Assembly: GCA_963727915.1 (NCBI GenBank)
Contig: CAVSID010000001.1
Location: 806,001-870,000 of the forward strand
Direction of reading: 5' to 3'
DNA from: CAWAND01 sp963727915
Lineage (GTDB): Bacteria; Chloroflexota; Anaerolineae; Anaerolineales; E44-bin32
DNA length: 64,000 bases
Shown here: positions 9,337 through 18,099 of the stretch, in pieces
Layout of the letters: every line of letters begins with the position of its first letter
How positions within the stretch are numbered: the first letter of the stretch is position 1
Program-made: the position numbers and the translations under genes
The notes under the pieces: model-generated
What the model saw: only the letters and a program-made list of their open reading frames with translations
Databases searched by the model: none
What the model was told of the DNA's origin: nothing

Positions 9337-10020
9337 ATGACGCGATCCTCCCCGTCTTCGCAATCTTCTGCACCTGAAACTACCCCGAACTGGGACCTGA
9401 TGTCGCGTCGGCGGGCGCCGTACTACCTTGCGGCGGCGATCCTGCTCGCCATCCTGGCAGGACTGGCGGTCTTCGCCTACCTTGACGAGATTCGCCAGCA
9501 GTCCGTGCCGACGGGGCAGGCGCTGGTGGCGCGGCACGCTGTTCTGCGCGGAGACAGGCTGAGTCCAGATACAGTCGAGGTTCGACGCGTGCCCGCAGGC
9601 ATTCTGCCGGATGGCGCCCTGACCGAGACAACGCAGGCCATCGGTCGGACGGCCCTCGTTCCCATCGCCGCGGGCGAAATCCTTCTGCCAGGCAAGCTGA
9701 GTTCAGAAACCGGGGGCGGACTGTCATCGCGACTTCCTGATGGCCGCTGGGCCATGGTGCTTCCTGCCAGTTGGCTCCTGAGCCCCGTTCCGGAAATTGC
9801 TGCCGGCGATCGGCTCGACCTGCTCGGCTACCAGCGAGGAACCTCCCAATCCGCTGCCGGCCTTGTGGTGAGTGCGGTGGAGGTCCTTGTGGTCCATGGG
9901 AACAAGGGCGATCCCGACGGCTTGACCCTTGCCGTGACCATGGACGAAGCCTCAGCCATCGTGTACGCACGAGCCAATGGACTCAGCCTGCTGGCATTGC
10001 TCCGGCCAGGAGGTGGGTAG
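9337..10020 (+). CDS. cpaB: Flp/Tad pilus assembly protein CpaB (RcpC)
   Basis: A 227-residue protein with an N-terminal cytoplasmic tail, one membrane helix (about residues 27-46, Y-Y-L-A-A-A-I-L-L…) and an SAF domain (V-A-R-H-A-V-L-R-G-D-R-L onward) ending in the RcpC/CpaB C-terminal domain. CpaB is a periplasmic or wall-facing scaffold of the Tad pilus. It is first in the operon and ends 1 base before the TadZ-TadA gene. The ATG at 9337 has a purine-rich run just upstream; a GTG at 9313 or an ATG at 9400 are alternatives. Confidence 0.88.
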   Translation: MTRSSPSSQSSAPETTPNWDLMSRRRAPYYLAAAILLAILAGLAVFAYLDEIRQQSVPTGQALVARHAVLRGDRLSPDTVEVRRVPAGILPDGALTETTQAIGRTALVPIAAGEILLPGKLSSETGGGLSSRLPDGRWAMVLPASWLLSPVPEIAAGDRLDLLGYQRGTSQSAAGLVVSAVEVLVVHGNKGDPDGLTLAVTMDEASAIVYARANGLSLLALLRPGGG

Positions 10021-10021
10021 C

Positions 10022-12013
10022 ATGTCAGTGGTGTCAATTCTAGGAGCGAAGGGTGGAGTCGGAGCGTCGCTTGTGGCAACCAACTTAGCAATGATGCTCC
10101 AGGGAATTGATAGCGCGATTCTGGTCGATTTGAATCTAATGTCGGCCAGTGATGATCTACTCCTTGACCTCGTGCCAATTCGTTCGTGGGTGGACCTCCT
10201 GCCTGTGGCTGGCGAGCTAGACCAGAGGCACATCGAACTCGCCGCAAGCATCCATGAGCGAGGCTTGACATTCCTCGCCGCACCCCCAGCCCCGCCAATC
10301 GCCTCGGAGACTGAGCGCCTTCCAAGCCTGATTCGGTCTCTGACGAGGCATTTTGCGTGGGTTGTTGTCGATCTTGAGGCGGCGCCGGGGGGGCTGATGC
10401 GCCTGGGTCTGGCGGAGACGGATGTACTCCTCGTGGTTCTGACCCCTGACCCGCCGGCCCTTCGCGGTGCACGCCGCTTGTGCGAGATGTTGCCGACAGA
10501 AGCATTGAGCCGGGCCGGATTGGTGATCAACCAAGTGGGTCGGTTCCAGCCAACCGATGTAGAGGCGATCGCGCGTGCTTTGGGCTGCCAGCTCATGGGA
10601 TGGCTGCCTCGAGCGCCACATCTCGTAGCCGACCAAGTCAACTTCGGACGATCGGTGATCACGGATCATGGGTCTTCTTATACACAACAGATGGCCCAAT
10701 TGGCCACGCGGCTGGTATCCGCTGGCGGCAGGGCCGAAGCTGTCGCACGCGCCAGTGTTGCCTGTGGGGGGTCTATGATGCCCGGTGCGCAGGTTCAGTT
10801 GGGTCCCGCGCTGACCGAAATCGAAGAACGGATCCACCGGAACCTAGCGGATGCATTAGAGGAGGATATGCAGGCGAACCCAGTCGCCGAACTCCCCGAT
10901 CGCGGCCAGCTGACGGCACGAAGCGAGGCCCTGCTGGATATGGAACCGGCGATCCTCACCCAAGCCCAACGGCAGGCGGTTGTCCGAGGTGTTGTGGACC
11001 GAGTCGTCGGTCTTGGGCCGTTGGAACCGTTGATTGAGGACCCCGAGATTACCGAGATCATGGTCAACGGCCCAGGCGAGGTCTTTGTCGAGCGGCGAGG
11101 GATGATCGAGCCTGCGCAGGTGTCCTTCCGGGACGAATCTCAAGTCAGGCAGTTGATCGATCGGATCGTGGCACCGATCGGAAGGCGGATCGACGAATCC
11201 AGCCCGCTTGTGGATGCAAGACTCGAAGACGGCTCACGCGTCAACGCCATCATCCCTCCGCTGGCAATCGGCGGAGCGGCTCTGACCATCCGTAAATTCA
11301 GCCGGACCCCGTTCACTTTGGATCGGCTGGTACAGCTCGGCACATGCAGCCGCTCACAAGCACGTTTCCTGATCGAATGCGTTCGACACCGTGTCAGCCT
11401 GATCGTGTCGGGGGGCACAGGATCGGGGAAGACATCCGCCCTCAACGCCCTGGGGCTGGAAATCCCCGAAGCAGAGCGGCTCATCACCATTGAAGATGCC
11501 GCCGAGCTGCAGCTTCGGCATCCCAACTTGGTTTCTCTGGAGTCACGACCCCCGAATATCGAGGGCGAAGGAGAAATCCCGATACGCAGCCTGGTCCGCA
11601 ATGCGCTGCGCATGCGCCCCGACCGAATCATCGTCGGAGAGGTCCGCGGAGGCGAAGCCTTTGACATGCTCCAGGCAATGAACACCGGGCATCGCGGTTC
11701 ATTGACTACTTTGCATGCCAACTCGCCCGGGGACGCATTGGTTCGCCTCGAGTCGATGGTCTTAATGGCCGGTTTCGACATGCCTTTGGCTGCCATCCGG
11801 CGCATGATCGGGGGTGCGATCGAGGTTGTCGTCCAGCTCGACCGTCTGGCGGATGGAAGGCGGGTGATGACCCATATCAGCGCTCTGCGTCGGAAGGGAG
11901 CAGAAGATCTGGCCCTGTCCCCGATCTTCACCTTCCATAAAGGAACCGGCGAGTTCATGCGTTCACACCGGGACTGGCCGGACAATCATTCGTCGATGGG
12001 CGCCGATGCGTAG
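10022..12013 (+). CDS. fused TadZ/CpaE-like ParA ATPase and TadA/CpaF secretion ATPase
   Basis: A single uninterrupted 663-residue frame encodes two pilus ATPases. Residues 1-240 are a MinD/ParA-type domain with deviant Walker A G-A-K-G-G-V-G-A-S (8-16), L-V-D-L-N-L and V-V-V-D-L-E motifs, equivalent to TadZ/CpaE but without its receiver-like N-terminal domain. Residues from about 265 to the end are a VirB11-type ATPase equivalent to TadA/CpaF: helical N-domain, I-M-V-N-G-P-G-E-V, Walker A G-G-T-G-S-G-K-T-S (464-472), I-I-V-G-E-V-R-G-G-E Walker B and T-T-L-H-A-N-S. TadZ localises the pilus machine and TadA powers pilin assembly; these are normally separate genes. The junction has no frameshift signature. 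The stop overlaps the tadB start by 8 bases. Confidence 0.92.
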   Translation: MSVVSILGAKGGVGASLVATNLAMMLQGIDSAILVDLNLMSASDDLLLDLVPIRSWVDLLPVAGELDQRHIELAASIHERGLTFLAAPPAPPIASETERLPSLIRSLTRHFAWVVVDLEAAPGGLMRLGLAETDVLLVVLTPDPPALRGARRLCEMLPTEALSRAGLVINQVGRFQPTDVEAIARALGCQLMGWLPRAPHLVADQVNFGRSVITDHGSSYTQQMAQLATRLVSAGGRAEAVARASVACGGSMMPGAQVQLGPALTEIEERIHRNLADALEEDMQANPVAELPDRGQLTARSEALLDMEPAILTQAQRQAVVRGVVDRVVGLGPLEPLIEDPEITEIMVNGPGEVFVERRGMIEPAQVSFRDESQVRQLIDRIVAPIGRRIDESSPLVDARLEDGSRVNAIIPPLAIGGAALTIRKFSRTPFTLDRLVQLGTCSRSQARFLIECVRHRVSLIVSGGTGSGKTSALNALGLEIPEAERLITIEDAAELQLRHPNLVSLESRPPNIEGEGEIPIRSLVRNALRMRPDRIIVGEVRGGEAFDMLQAMNTGHRGSLTTLHANSPGDALVRLESMVLMAGFDMPLAAIRRMIGGAIEVVVQLDRLADGRRVMTHISALRRKGAEDLALSPIFTFHKGTGEFMRSHRDWPDNHSSMGADA

Positions 12014-13086
12014 TTGGAAGTGGTGGGGGCCAGCAACAGCGCCGGGATCGCTTGTCTTGATGCTCGTCGCCAGTGCGTGTTGGCTCGACCGGGGCACTCT
12101 GCATGCCTGGACGGCATCGAATCCTGCAGGGGTCCCGGCCGTCCTGGCGGGACTGCCAGTGATGCTCGGCGCGATGGGGGGCGCCTGGTGGCTTGAGCAC
12201 AAGGCGATCGAAAGAGCCTGGAGACGACGCACGGCGGCTCGGGCCGGGCTGGCAACTCTGGTCGAGCCGCCGAAGTGGCTTGGTAGGTTTCGCAGACGGG
12301 CCGACCCGCTGGCGTGGTTGTGCCGCCCCATGTTTGCGTCGTCATGGGGACGAACCTTCTCCAAACGTTGGAATGTTGCGGGATTTGAGGCCGACCCGTC
12401 GCGTTTCGTATTGCTTGTTCTTGCGGCCGCGGCTGTGGGTTGGATCATTGGCGCCCGGATTGCCGGGCCAATCTTGGCCGCCGCCATGGCTGCATCGGCG
12501 CCGCTCTTGCCAGCAAGTTGGGTCGAATTCGAGGGCTGCAGCCAAACGGCAAATCTTCGACGACCAGATACCCATTGCTCTGGATGGACTGGCTTCTGGC
12601 CTTGCAGCCGGGCTTTCGTTCCAACAAGCCATTGGCTTCTCTTCCGGCGAGTTGCCGCCTCCCATTTCGTCTGTGCTCACTCGGATGGACATACGTCTGA
12701 GGCTAGGGTTCTCGGTTGAGAGCGCATTGGACGTGCTGCTCGAATCAAGTGGAGGAGAGATGACGGCCCTGGCCGTAGAGGGGATCCTCCTTCAGCGGCA
12801 ATATGGGGGGGACCTGGTGCGCCTGCTCGGAGAGACGGCCGATCTGCTGCGAATGCGGCTTGAGCTGGAGCGTGAAGTGCGGGCCGTGACATCCCAAGCG
12901 CGGCTCTCCGGGGCGGTTGTGGCGGGCTTGGTCCCAGTTTCCGCCAGCTTGCTTCTCGTAACCAACCCGACCTACATCGACGTCCTGTTCGAAACATTAC
13001 CGGGACAAATCCTACTGGTCGTGGCGCTGATACTTCAACTCTCGGGATGGGCTGTTCTTAGTCGCCTGGTTAGGATTCGATATTGA
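12006..13086 (+). CDS. tadB: Tad pilus platform protein TadB (T2SSF), frameshifted
   Basis: The inner-membrane platform protein of the Tad system. The N-terminal half has two hydrophobic segments (near residues 15-32 and 130-170). After a frame break near 12527 the T2SSF domain follows (A-L-D-G-L-A-S-G-L-A-A-G-L-S…; L-L-R-M-R-L-E-L-E-R-E-V-R-A), ending with C-terminal helices. Repaired length is about 360 residues. The break sits between conserved segments that join cleanly, suggesting an indel error. The start overlaps the preceding ATPase gene and the stop abuts tadC. Confidence 0.85.
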
Positions 13087-13950
13087 TGACACCTTGGGTG
13101 TGGGAAATCCTAGCGGCAATATTGGGGGGGCCTCGATAGGTGTAATGGTCTACGGCCTGCTCGATTTGTCGGCGCCCGCCTGGTGGGACCACGGGCGCGA
13201 CTGTCCCGCCTTTCTGTGGAACGGGTTGGAACCTTCCTTTCGCAGGTGCCAGTGCCCAAAGCCTGGGCCAGGTATTGGAACGATGCAACAACTCAACAGA
13301 AACTGGCCGGATCAGGCTTGGGATGGCAAGTTGACGCGCTCGCCGGTTTGCGCTGGGTCTCGGCCTGGGTGGCTGGTCTGTGTGGAGCAGTCTTGCTGCT
13401 GGTTCGTCAGCCAAATCTTCTATCGCTCTTTCTGGTGGGATTGATTCTGGTGGCAGGCATCACCGGGCCGGGGTTGTGGCTCGAGCTCCGGGCCGAGCGG
13501 CGACGAGCGGAGATCGATCTGGCCCTGCCCGATTTTCTGGATCGGCTGGCTCTCGGTCTGGATGCCGGATTGAGCTTCGAACTCGCCTTCCGACGGACGG
13601 CAACCAAATTCCGCCACCTGCTTGGGGCTGAAATGCGGCGGGTCACTCGTCAGATAGACCGCGGACTTGCCCGCACCTTAGCGCTGGATGAACTTGGCCA
13701 GAGGAATCCTTCGCCAGATCTTCAAACGTTCGTCGCCACAGTGAAACAGGCTGAGATCCTGGGGACTTCCCTGGCTCGTTCGCTTCGTGTTCAAACCGAG
13801 CTTCTCCGCGCCAGACGGCGCCGCCGAGCAGAAGAAGCCAGCCGAAGGCTGCCTGTCCTGGTTGTGTTCCCGCTTGTGCTGTTCTTTCTGCCAGCCCTAT
13901 TGATCATCTATCTGGCGCCGCCGCTTCTCCATCTGTTTCTGGGACGCTGA
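13086..13950 (+). CDS. tadC: Tad pilus platform protein TadC (T2SSF), frameshifted
   Basis: The second T2SSF membrane protein, partner of TadB. The ATG at 13086 overlaps the tadB stop and gives a hydrophobic N-terminus (T-P-W-V-W-E-I-L-A-A-I-L) that runs into a stop; adding one G to the seven-G run at 13124-13130 restores the frame. A second break lies near 13180, after which the frame is open to 13950: a helix at about 13370-13480, then L-A-L-G-L-D-A-G-L-S-F-E-L-A of the T2SSF domain, and two C-terminal helices. Repaired length is about 288 residues. Confidence 0.83.
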
Positions 13951-14405
13951 TGTTCCAGGCGAGCACGACGCGGTCGTTGCGCAAAGCAACACACTACTCC
14001 GGTTCGGGGCAGGCCGTTGTCGAGCTGGCGATCACTCTGCCCATTCTGCTCCTTTTGATCTTGGGCGTGATCAACCTAGGCCTGATGGTGGAGGCACAGA
14101 TCATCCTTACACAAGCAGCCTGGGAAGGGGCACGCGCCGGTGCAACCTTGGAGGATCCCAGCCATGGGGATGCCGAGATCATCGGCGCCATACGCCAGGC
14201 GGTGGTCGGATTGGATCCGGACGCTGTCCAAATCGAAATCGATCCTCGGCAGAACGAGCCGCCCCGTAACCAACCGTGGCCCTTACCGCGGGGACGACCG
14301 CTGTCTGTTCGCCTGGAGTACCGGCTGACGCTGTCACTGCCCATGACTGTAAATGTTCCCGTGCGAGCACAGGCGGTGAGCCGGATGGAGTACCAAAACC
14401 CATGA
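13950..14405 (+). CDS. TadE-like pseudopilin
   Basis: A 151-residue TadE-family protein. After a short basic N-terminus comes the G-Q-A-V-V-E-L-A-I-T-L-P-I-L-L-L-L hallmark (about residues 20-36), with the Glu that typifies pilin-like processing, then a helix and a small extracellular beta domain. Minor pseudopilins of this kind are cleaved by a prepilin peptidase (none is visible in the window) and enter the Tad pilus. The start overlaps the tadC stop (TGATG) and the stop overlaps the next start (ATGA). Confidence 0.88.
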   Translation: MFQASTTRSLRKATHYSGSGQAVVELAITLPILLLLILGVINLGLMVEAQIILTQAAWEGARAGATLEDPSHGDAEIIGAIRQAVVGLDPDAVQIEIDPRQNEPPRNQPWPLPRGRPLSVRLEYRLTLSLPMTVNVPVRAQAVSRMEYQNP

Positions 14406-14977
14406 GCAAGCGGGGCCAGGTCGTGGTGATCGTGGCCATTGTCCTGACTGTGATTTTGACGCTTCTGGCCGTCGCCGTCGACGGGGGAAGGCTCTTCATT
14501 CAGCGCAATCGCCTCAACCGTGCGGCGCAGTCGGCTGCCGACGCGGGGATTGGTTGGGTGGCTGAGCAAATGGTGACCAAGGCCGTTCCAAGGCAGACAG
14601 AAGCGGCTGGTCGTCCACCTTGTGTTCCCGACGCGGAGTACGGCGAGACTGGCGCCAACTGTACGGCCACCCCCCAGCCAGGCGAGATAGCCCATTGGAT
14701 TAATGACGACGACCTGGCTACCTTGGTGGGTCCTGAGGTTGAGAAGACCGCCGAGGCGGTGGCGATGGAGTATGCGGCGCGCAACGGCATCGATGAGACC
14801 GACCCCGAGATTGAAGCGCTGACCTTGACCTATCCGTATGCCTACGATCCAGACGGGCCAACCCTGAGCTTCAGAGCCTATGTGCGCCAGCGGGTCACGG
14901 TGCTTCTGGTCGGGCTGCTCGGCACGGAGTTCGCCAGCATCGAAGGCGTTGGTCAGGCGGAGATCCCCCAGAGGTGA
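14402..14977 (+). CDS. TadG-like pilus assembly protein
   Basis: A 191-residue protein starting M-S-K-R-G-Q-V-V-V-I-V-A-I-V-L-T, the N-terminal TadG-like (TadE/G N) hydrophobic segment, followed by V-D-G-G-R-L-F-I-Q-R-N-R-L-N-R-A-A-Q-S-A-A-D-A-G. That D-G-G…N-A-A-D-A-G-like block is diagnostic of TadG-type proteins. The extracellular remainder is short compared with classical TadG, which has a von Willebrand domain. Start and stop overlap both neighbours (ATGA and GTGA), so translation is coupled through the operon. Confidence 0.83.
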   Translation: MSKRGQVVVIVAIVLTVILTLLAVAVDGGRLFIQRNRLNRAAQSAADAGIGWVAEQMVTKAVPRQTEAAGRPPCVPDAEYGETGANCTATPQPGEIAHWINDDDLATLVGPEVEKTAEAVAMEYAARNGIDETDPEIEALTLTYPYAYDPDGPTLSFRAYVRQRVTVLLVGLLGTEFASIEGVGQAEIPQR

Positions 14978-15594
14978 AACAAGATCACAGATGGCCGAGG
15001 CTGATCTTCGAAGTCTTGCCACTCCTGGTGGGGGCGGCCGCCCTTGCCGTGGCTGGCGCGCGCTGGCTGGCAGTGGAACCTAGCGGTATGGCTATCTACG
15101 CTGTGGCTGGCTTGGCGTGTCTGGCATTCGTGGTGCTTCAAGCCCTTAGGGAAGCGAGGGGCTGGAACGTCGCCCTTCTTGGCTGCGCCTCAGCCCTCGG
15201 AGGAGCCGTAGTTGGCGTGATCCTACCCGTGTCAGGTGCCAGGTGGTGGCAGGTCGTCTCGTGGTCCATCCTGGCCGGATGCTGCGGGTCTGTGGCCGGC
15301 GGGGTGATTGGTGTACAGCTCATTCGCCTGGCGAGACCCTTGTGGTTGTTGGCTTGGGTCTATCTTGCGGGTTGGCTCTCCGTCGTGGTCGGTGGAGCGA
15401 GTGAGAGATGGGTGGAAACCTGGGGTTTGGCGGGAGTGGTGGTGTTTGCCGGCCTAGTGGGTGTGCGGATGGCGCAGTGGCTGGGCGATGTTTCTGATGA
15501 GATGTCGAGCACGGCCGAAGCCGGGGGGCTTCTCCTGCTCCTGGCCAATCTGCTGCTGGCGACGGGTGTGTGGACAGGGGCCTTCTCGCACTAG
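14974..15594 (+). CDS. multi-helix membrane protein closing the tad operon
   Basis: A 206-residue, strongly hydrophobic protein with about six helices. The family is not recognised. Its GTG start overlaps the TadG-like stop (GTGA), so it belongs to the pilus operon by context. It is not a prepilin peptidase: no paired Asp motif or Cys cluster is visible. Its last 28 codons are duplicated, at 86% DNA identity, 1.26 kb downstream (16764-16848). Confidence 0.75.
   Translation: MKQDHRWPRLIFEVLPLLVGAAALAVAGARWLAVEPSGMAIYAVAGLACLAFVVLQALREARGWNVALLGCASALGGAVVGVILPVSGARWWQVVSWSILAGCCGSVAGGVIGVQLIRLARPLWLLAWVYLAGWLSVVVGGASERWVETWGLAGVVVFAGLVGVRMAQWLGDVSDEMSSTAEAGGLLLLLANLLLATGVWTGAFSH
15505..15589 (+). 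repeat. 85-bp direct repeat, copy A (3' end of membrane gene)
   Basis: This segment of the tad-linked membrane gene recurs at 16764-16848 with 12 mismatches and no gaps. The two copies flank the reverse-strand lipoprotein gene. The similarity covers coding sequence only and stops near the stop codon. Confidence 0.8.
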
Positions 15595-15675
15595 GGGCCG
15601 ACACCCCCATCACGACCGCTGGCCGGTCCGGTTTGGGCCTTTCGCTCGTCTTCTGGCCAGGCGTCGGGACGGGAG

Positions 15676-16410
15676 TCAGGCTCCCCCGCCGGCCCCACAT
15701 TCGTAGTAGTACAAGGGGCAGCTGTCGCCGAAGTTCTCCGGGGTGAGTGACTTCAGCTCTGGGGGCACCGGGATGTCCCTGAGATCGCAGAAATAGGCCG
15801 TCTGGGGGTCTCCGTTTGGAATCAATCCAAAGAAGTTGTGGTTGACTTCGACCTGGCTGACGACGTCTTTGGGGTAGGTCTGTTGGCGTCTTTCATCGAC
15901 CGTGAAGCTCCCCCAAAGCGTCCCCTGTTCCTCGAGCCGGATGTAGTTCCTTCTCCCGCTGCCGGACCAACTGCTTGTATCCCACGCGACGACTTCGCCC
16001 GAAACACCGTCGAGGACCGGATCGACCATGACAAAATCGTCAGCGTACTTGAGCTCCAGCGCACGAGTGTCTTCGTCCCACGCGAACGACAGGTGAACTT
16101 CAGCCTGGACCAATTTCCTCATGGCGACCGCTTCTGCATTGCGCTTGGCCTCGCTGACGGCGCCGTCCACATCTCGGCACACCCATTCGAAGCCATCTAC
16201 GATCGCCAGTGGCAAGACCTGGTCTTCTTCATCGACCAGGGTGGCGTGCAATTTCTGGGTCAAGTCGAAGGCGAACTCATCCACTTCTTGTGTTCCCCTC
16301 ACCTGCTTCGAAAAGGCCACCAGGGGCAGGGGGAGGTTGCAGGAGAGCACTGCAGACGCTGCGGTGAGCCATGCCAGGGTCCATCCAGACAAACGGTGCC
16401 GGCCCTTCAT
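15676..16410 (-). CDS. lipoprotein of unknown function
   Basis: A 244-residue protein with a lipoprotein signal peptide (L-A-W-L-T-A-A-S-A-V-L-S-C, Cys at residue 24). The mature part begins N-L-P-L-P-L-V-A-F, is mixed alpha/beta, has an Ala/Glu-rich helix near residues 85-110, and ends in a Cys-rich tail (C-D-L-R-D, D-S-C-P-L-Y-Y-Y-E-C-G-A-G-G-G-A). I do not recognise the family. It lies opposite the tad operon and is flanked by the direct repeat. The ribosome site AGGAGG is embedded in a strong leader hairpin (16412-16452), suggesting translational control. Confidence 0.75.
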   Translation of the reverse strand: MKGRHRLSGWTLAWLTAASAVLSCNLPLPLVAFSKQVRGTQEVDEFAFDLTQKLHATLVDEEDQVLPLAIVDGFEWVCRDVDGAVSEAKRNAEAVAMRKLVQAEVHLSFAWDEDTRALELKYADDFVMVDPVLDGVSGEVVAWDTSSWSGSGRRNYIRLEEQGTLWGSFTVDERRQQTYPKDVVSQVEVNHNFFGLIPNGDPQTAYFCDLRDIPVPPELKSLTPENFGDSCPLYYYECGAGGGA

Positions 16411-16411
16411 C

Positions 16412-16452
16412 GGCGCCTCCTATCTCTCCCACAGATAGGCCACTGTGGCGCC
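16412..16452 (-). promoter_or_regulatory. leader hairpin masking the lipoprotein ribosome site
   Basis: In the transcript (reverse strand), GGCGCC…CCTATCT-GTGGGAG-AGATAGG-A-GGCGCC forms an inner 7-pair and an outer 6-pair stem. The AGGAGG ribosome site lies across the 3' side of both stems, and the ATG at 16410 follows directly. The structure would have to open for translation. Nothing points to a known riboswitch class. Confidence 0.5.
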
Positions 16453-16763
16453 ATAGTCGCATAACCGTGCCTGCCCTCAAAGACGCCTCGCAATCCTCTC
16501 GATCACAGCCTCCCCCAACCGTCTTGATAAGGATCGGAAACCGTCAGACGCGTGAGGGAGGGGCCAAGAATGAAAGCCACCACCGCTTGCCGTCCGACGA
16601 CCGCATCACACGTCTTTGTGGGATGGCTAGGCGATTCAAACCAATCCGGGCTTGACCTGCTTTGGCTCGGGCGCAGCCATTCGACCGAGGTGGAGACCCT
16701 TGGGGGGTGATCGTGTCGAAGGCGGGCGCATGGCGAGCTGGCGCATGGGCGGGGTGGAAGAAT
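16453..16763. other. intergenic stretch without recognised genes
   Basis: Between the lipoprotein leader and the duplicated fragment, no frame looks like protein. It should contain the reverse-strand lipoprotein promoter, but I see no convincing -35/-10 pair. Confidence 0.4.
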
Positions 16764-16886
16764 TCGAGCACCGTCGAAGCCGGGGGGCTTCTCCTGCTGC
16801 CGGCCAATCTGCTGCTGGCAATCGGGGCGTGGACCGGGGCGGTCTCGCCCTGGGTGGTGGGGGGCGAGGGGCTATCCGAGCAGTGA
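16764..16886 (+). pseudogene. duplicated 3' fragment of the tad-linked membrane gene (repeat copy B)
   Basis: The sequence reads S-T-V-E-A-G-G-L-L-L-L-P-A-N-L-L-L-A, matching S-T-A-E-A-G-G-L-L-L-L-L-A-N-L-L-L-A at the end of the 14974 gene, then runs 12 codons past the homology to a TGA at 16884-16886. DNA identity is 86% over 85 bases. No start codon or ribosome site makes this a gene of its own. It looks like the remnant of a second copy of the gene. Confidence 0.65.
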
Positions 16887-17213
16887 GTCGTCCCCGCCGC
16901 CGGTGATCAGCTCCAGGTTGCCGATGAGCGCGTTCACCTGCTCGTTGGCCTGTTCGAGATGCTCGAGCTGGGTCTCCGCGCCGGCTTCCAGCGCCTGGAT
17001 GATGCTGCTGAGCTGCGGGGCCAGCACCTGCCCGGCGTAGCGGTCGAACTCCTTGGGGTCTTCGGCGCTCTTCTTACGCGCTTGGGCCAGCATGCTCTCC
17101 AGGTCCTTCAGGTTGGCCAGGGCGTGCCGCAGGTTGGGTTCGAGCTGGGCCGCCGAGCGCGTCAGCTCGCGGATGCGTTCGAGGCGGTAGAGTGTCTGGT
17201 CGAGTGTGATCAT
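16872..17213 (-). CDS. small predicted coiled-coil protein
   Basis: A 113-residue soluble protein, almost entirely helical and rich in Glu, Gln and Leu (R-L-E-R-I-R-E-L-T-R-S-A-A-Q-L; H-L-E-Q-A-N-E-Q-V), ending G-G-G-D-D-S-L-L-G. The start at 17213 is supported by GGGGAGA 3 bases upstream. I do not recognise a family; a structural or adaptor role is only a guess. It lies downstream of, and on the same strand as, the DUF3307/SatD pair but is separated from it by a terminator. Confidence 0.7.
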   Translation of the reverse strand: MITLDQTLYRLERIRELTRSAAQLEPNLRHALANLKDLESMLAQARKKSAEDPKEFDRYAGQVLAPQLSSIIQALEAGAETQLEHLEQANEQVNALIGNLELITGGGDDSLLG

Positions 17214-17327
17214 GTCTCCCCTGTCCTGGGCCGTCCACCACCCTGCCCCCCGGGCAAGGCGCCTGATGCAGCACATACCGGCTACTGCCATCTTAGATCA
17301 AGCGAGGGCCGGTTTCAATGTCCAATT

Positions 17328-17356
17328 GGTAACGCCCGGAAGGAGGCGTTGTTACC
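17328..17356 (-). terminator. hairpin at the end of the DUF3307 gene
   Basis: GGTAACGCC and GGCGTT-GTTACC pair around an 8-base loop, touching the DUF3307 stop codon. The stem is interrupted by one bulge. It would end the satD-DUF3307 transcript. Confidence 0.55.
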
Positions 17357-18099
17357 TAGATCAGGGCGCCGATGAGCAGGCCCAGGAGCGTGGCCAGGCC
17401 GATCGAGGTCAGGCTGCCGATGAGGAAGTACTCGGCGAAGTCGGTGTCCTTGAACTGGGGGAAGCGGGCAGCCGACTTGAAGGCGACGATGAATCCGACC
17501 GAAGCCAGGTTGCCGGCGAGCACCAGGACGAAGACCAGGAGGCGCTCCAGCAGCCCGATGATCTCGCCGCCGCCGGGTCGGGCGGCGGCCCCATCGTCGT
17601 CCCCGACCGGCCGGGCGATCTCGATCACACTGACCGTGGCCAACGTGCCCCAGGTCCACAGCAGGCCCAGCGCAAAGGCCACCAGCAGGCCGCGGTCGAG
17701 CACGGGGGGCAGGAGGGGTGTCGTCGGCGTGCGCAGCAGGTCGAGCCCGATCTGGTCCACCGCCGCCAGGATGAAGCCGACGCAGAGCGGGATCAGGTGG
17801 GACCATGGCCGGCCGTGCGGCGCGCCGCGTCTGACGTCGTTGCGGATCTGCCCCCGCAGGGCGGCGGCGCCCAGCTCGATCACCACGGCGGCAGCGGCGA
17901 GTTGGAACCAGCCGGCGGGCGTGCGGAACAGCCCCGTCACCAGTCCGAAGAGGATCCAGATCGCCCAGCGGACCAGCGCCGCCGACCAGCGCCAACCGCC
18001 GGTCAGGCCCTGGATGGCGGCCGCCCGCGAGCGCACGCCGTACTCGGTCACGATCAGAACCAGACTGCCCCCAAGGAACCATTCCAGCGGTGGAGTCAC
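17356..18099 (-). CDS. DUF3307-type integral membrane protein
   Basis: A 247-residue protein with six or seven predicted helices. The first half has W-F-L-G-G-S-L-V-L-I-V-T and R-W-S-A-A-L-V-R-W-A-I-W; the second half has a Gly/Asp loop (P-V-G-D-D-D-G-A-A). I assign it to the DUF3307-like proteins mainly because these commonly follow satD genes. The role is unknown. The GTG start overlaps the satD stop by 4 bases (GTGA), so the two are translated together. Confidence 0.7.
   Translation of the reverse strand: MTPPLEWFLGGSLVLIVTEYGVRSRAAAIQGLTGGWRWSAALVRWAIWILFGLVTGLFRTPAGWFQLAAAAVVIELGAAALRGQIRNDVRRGAPHGRPWSHLIPLCVGFILAAVDQIGLDLLRTPTTPLLPPVLDRGLLVAFALGLLWTWGTLATVSVIEIARPVGDDDGAAARPGGGEIIGLLERLLVFVLVLAGNLASVGFIVAFKSAARFPQFKDTDFAEYFLIGSLTSIGLATLLGLLIGALI

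Noticed and set aside
14974..15594. Prepilin peptidase (TadV/CpaA) expected in a tad operon
   Set aside because: The protein has helices but lacks the two catalytic Asp motifs, so it is left as an unknown membrane protein.
15505..16848. Insertion sequence bounded by the direct repeats
   Set aside because: No transposase or terminal inverted repeats are present, and the repeats are diverged coding sequence.
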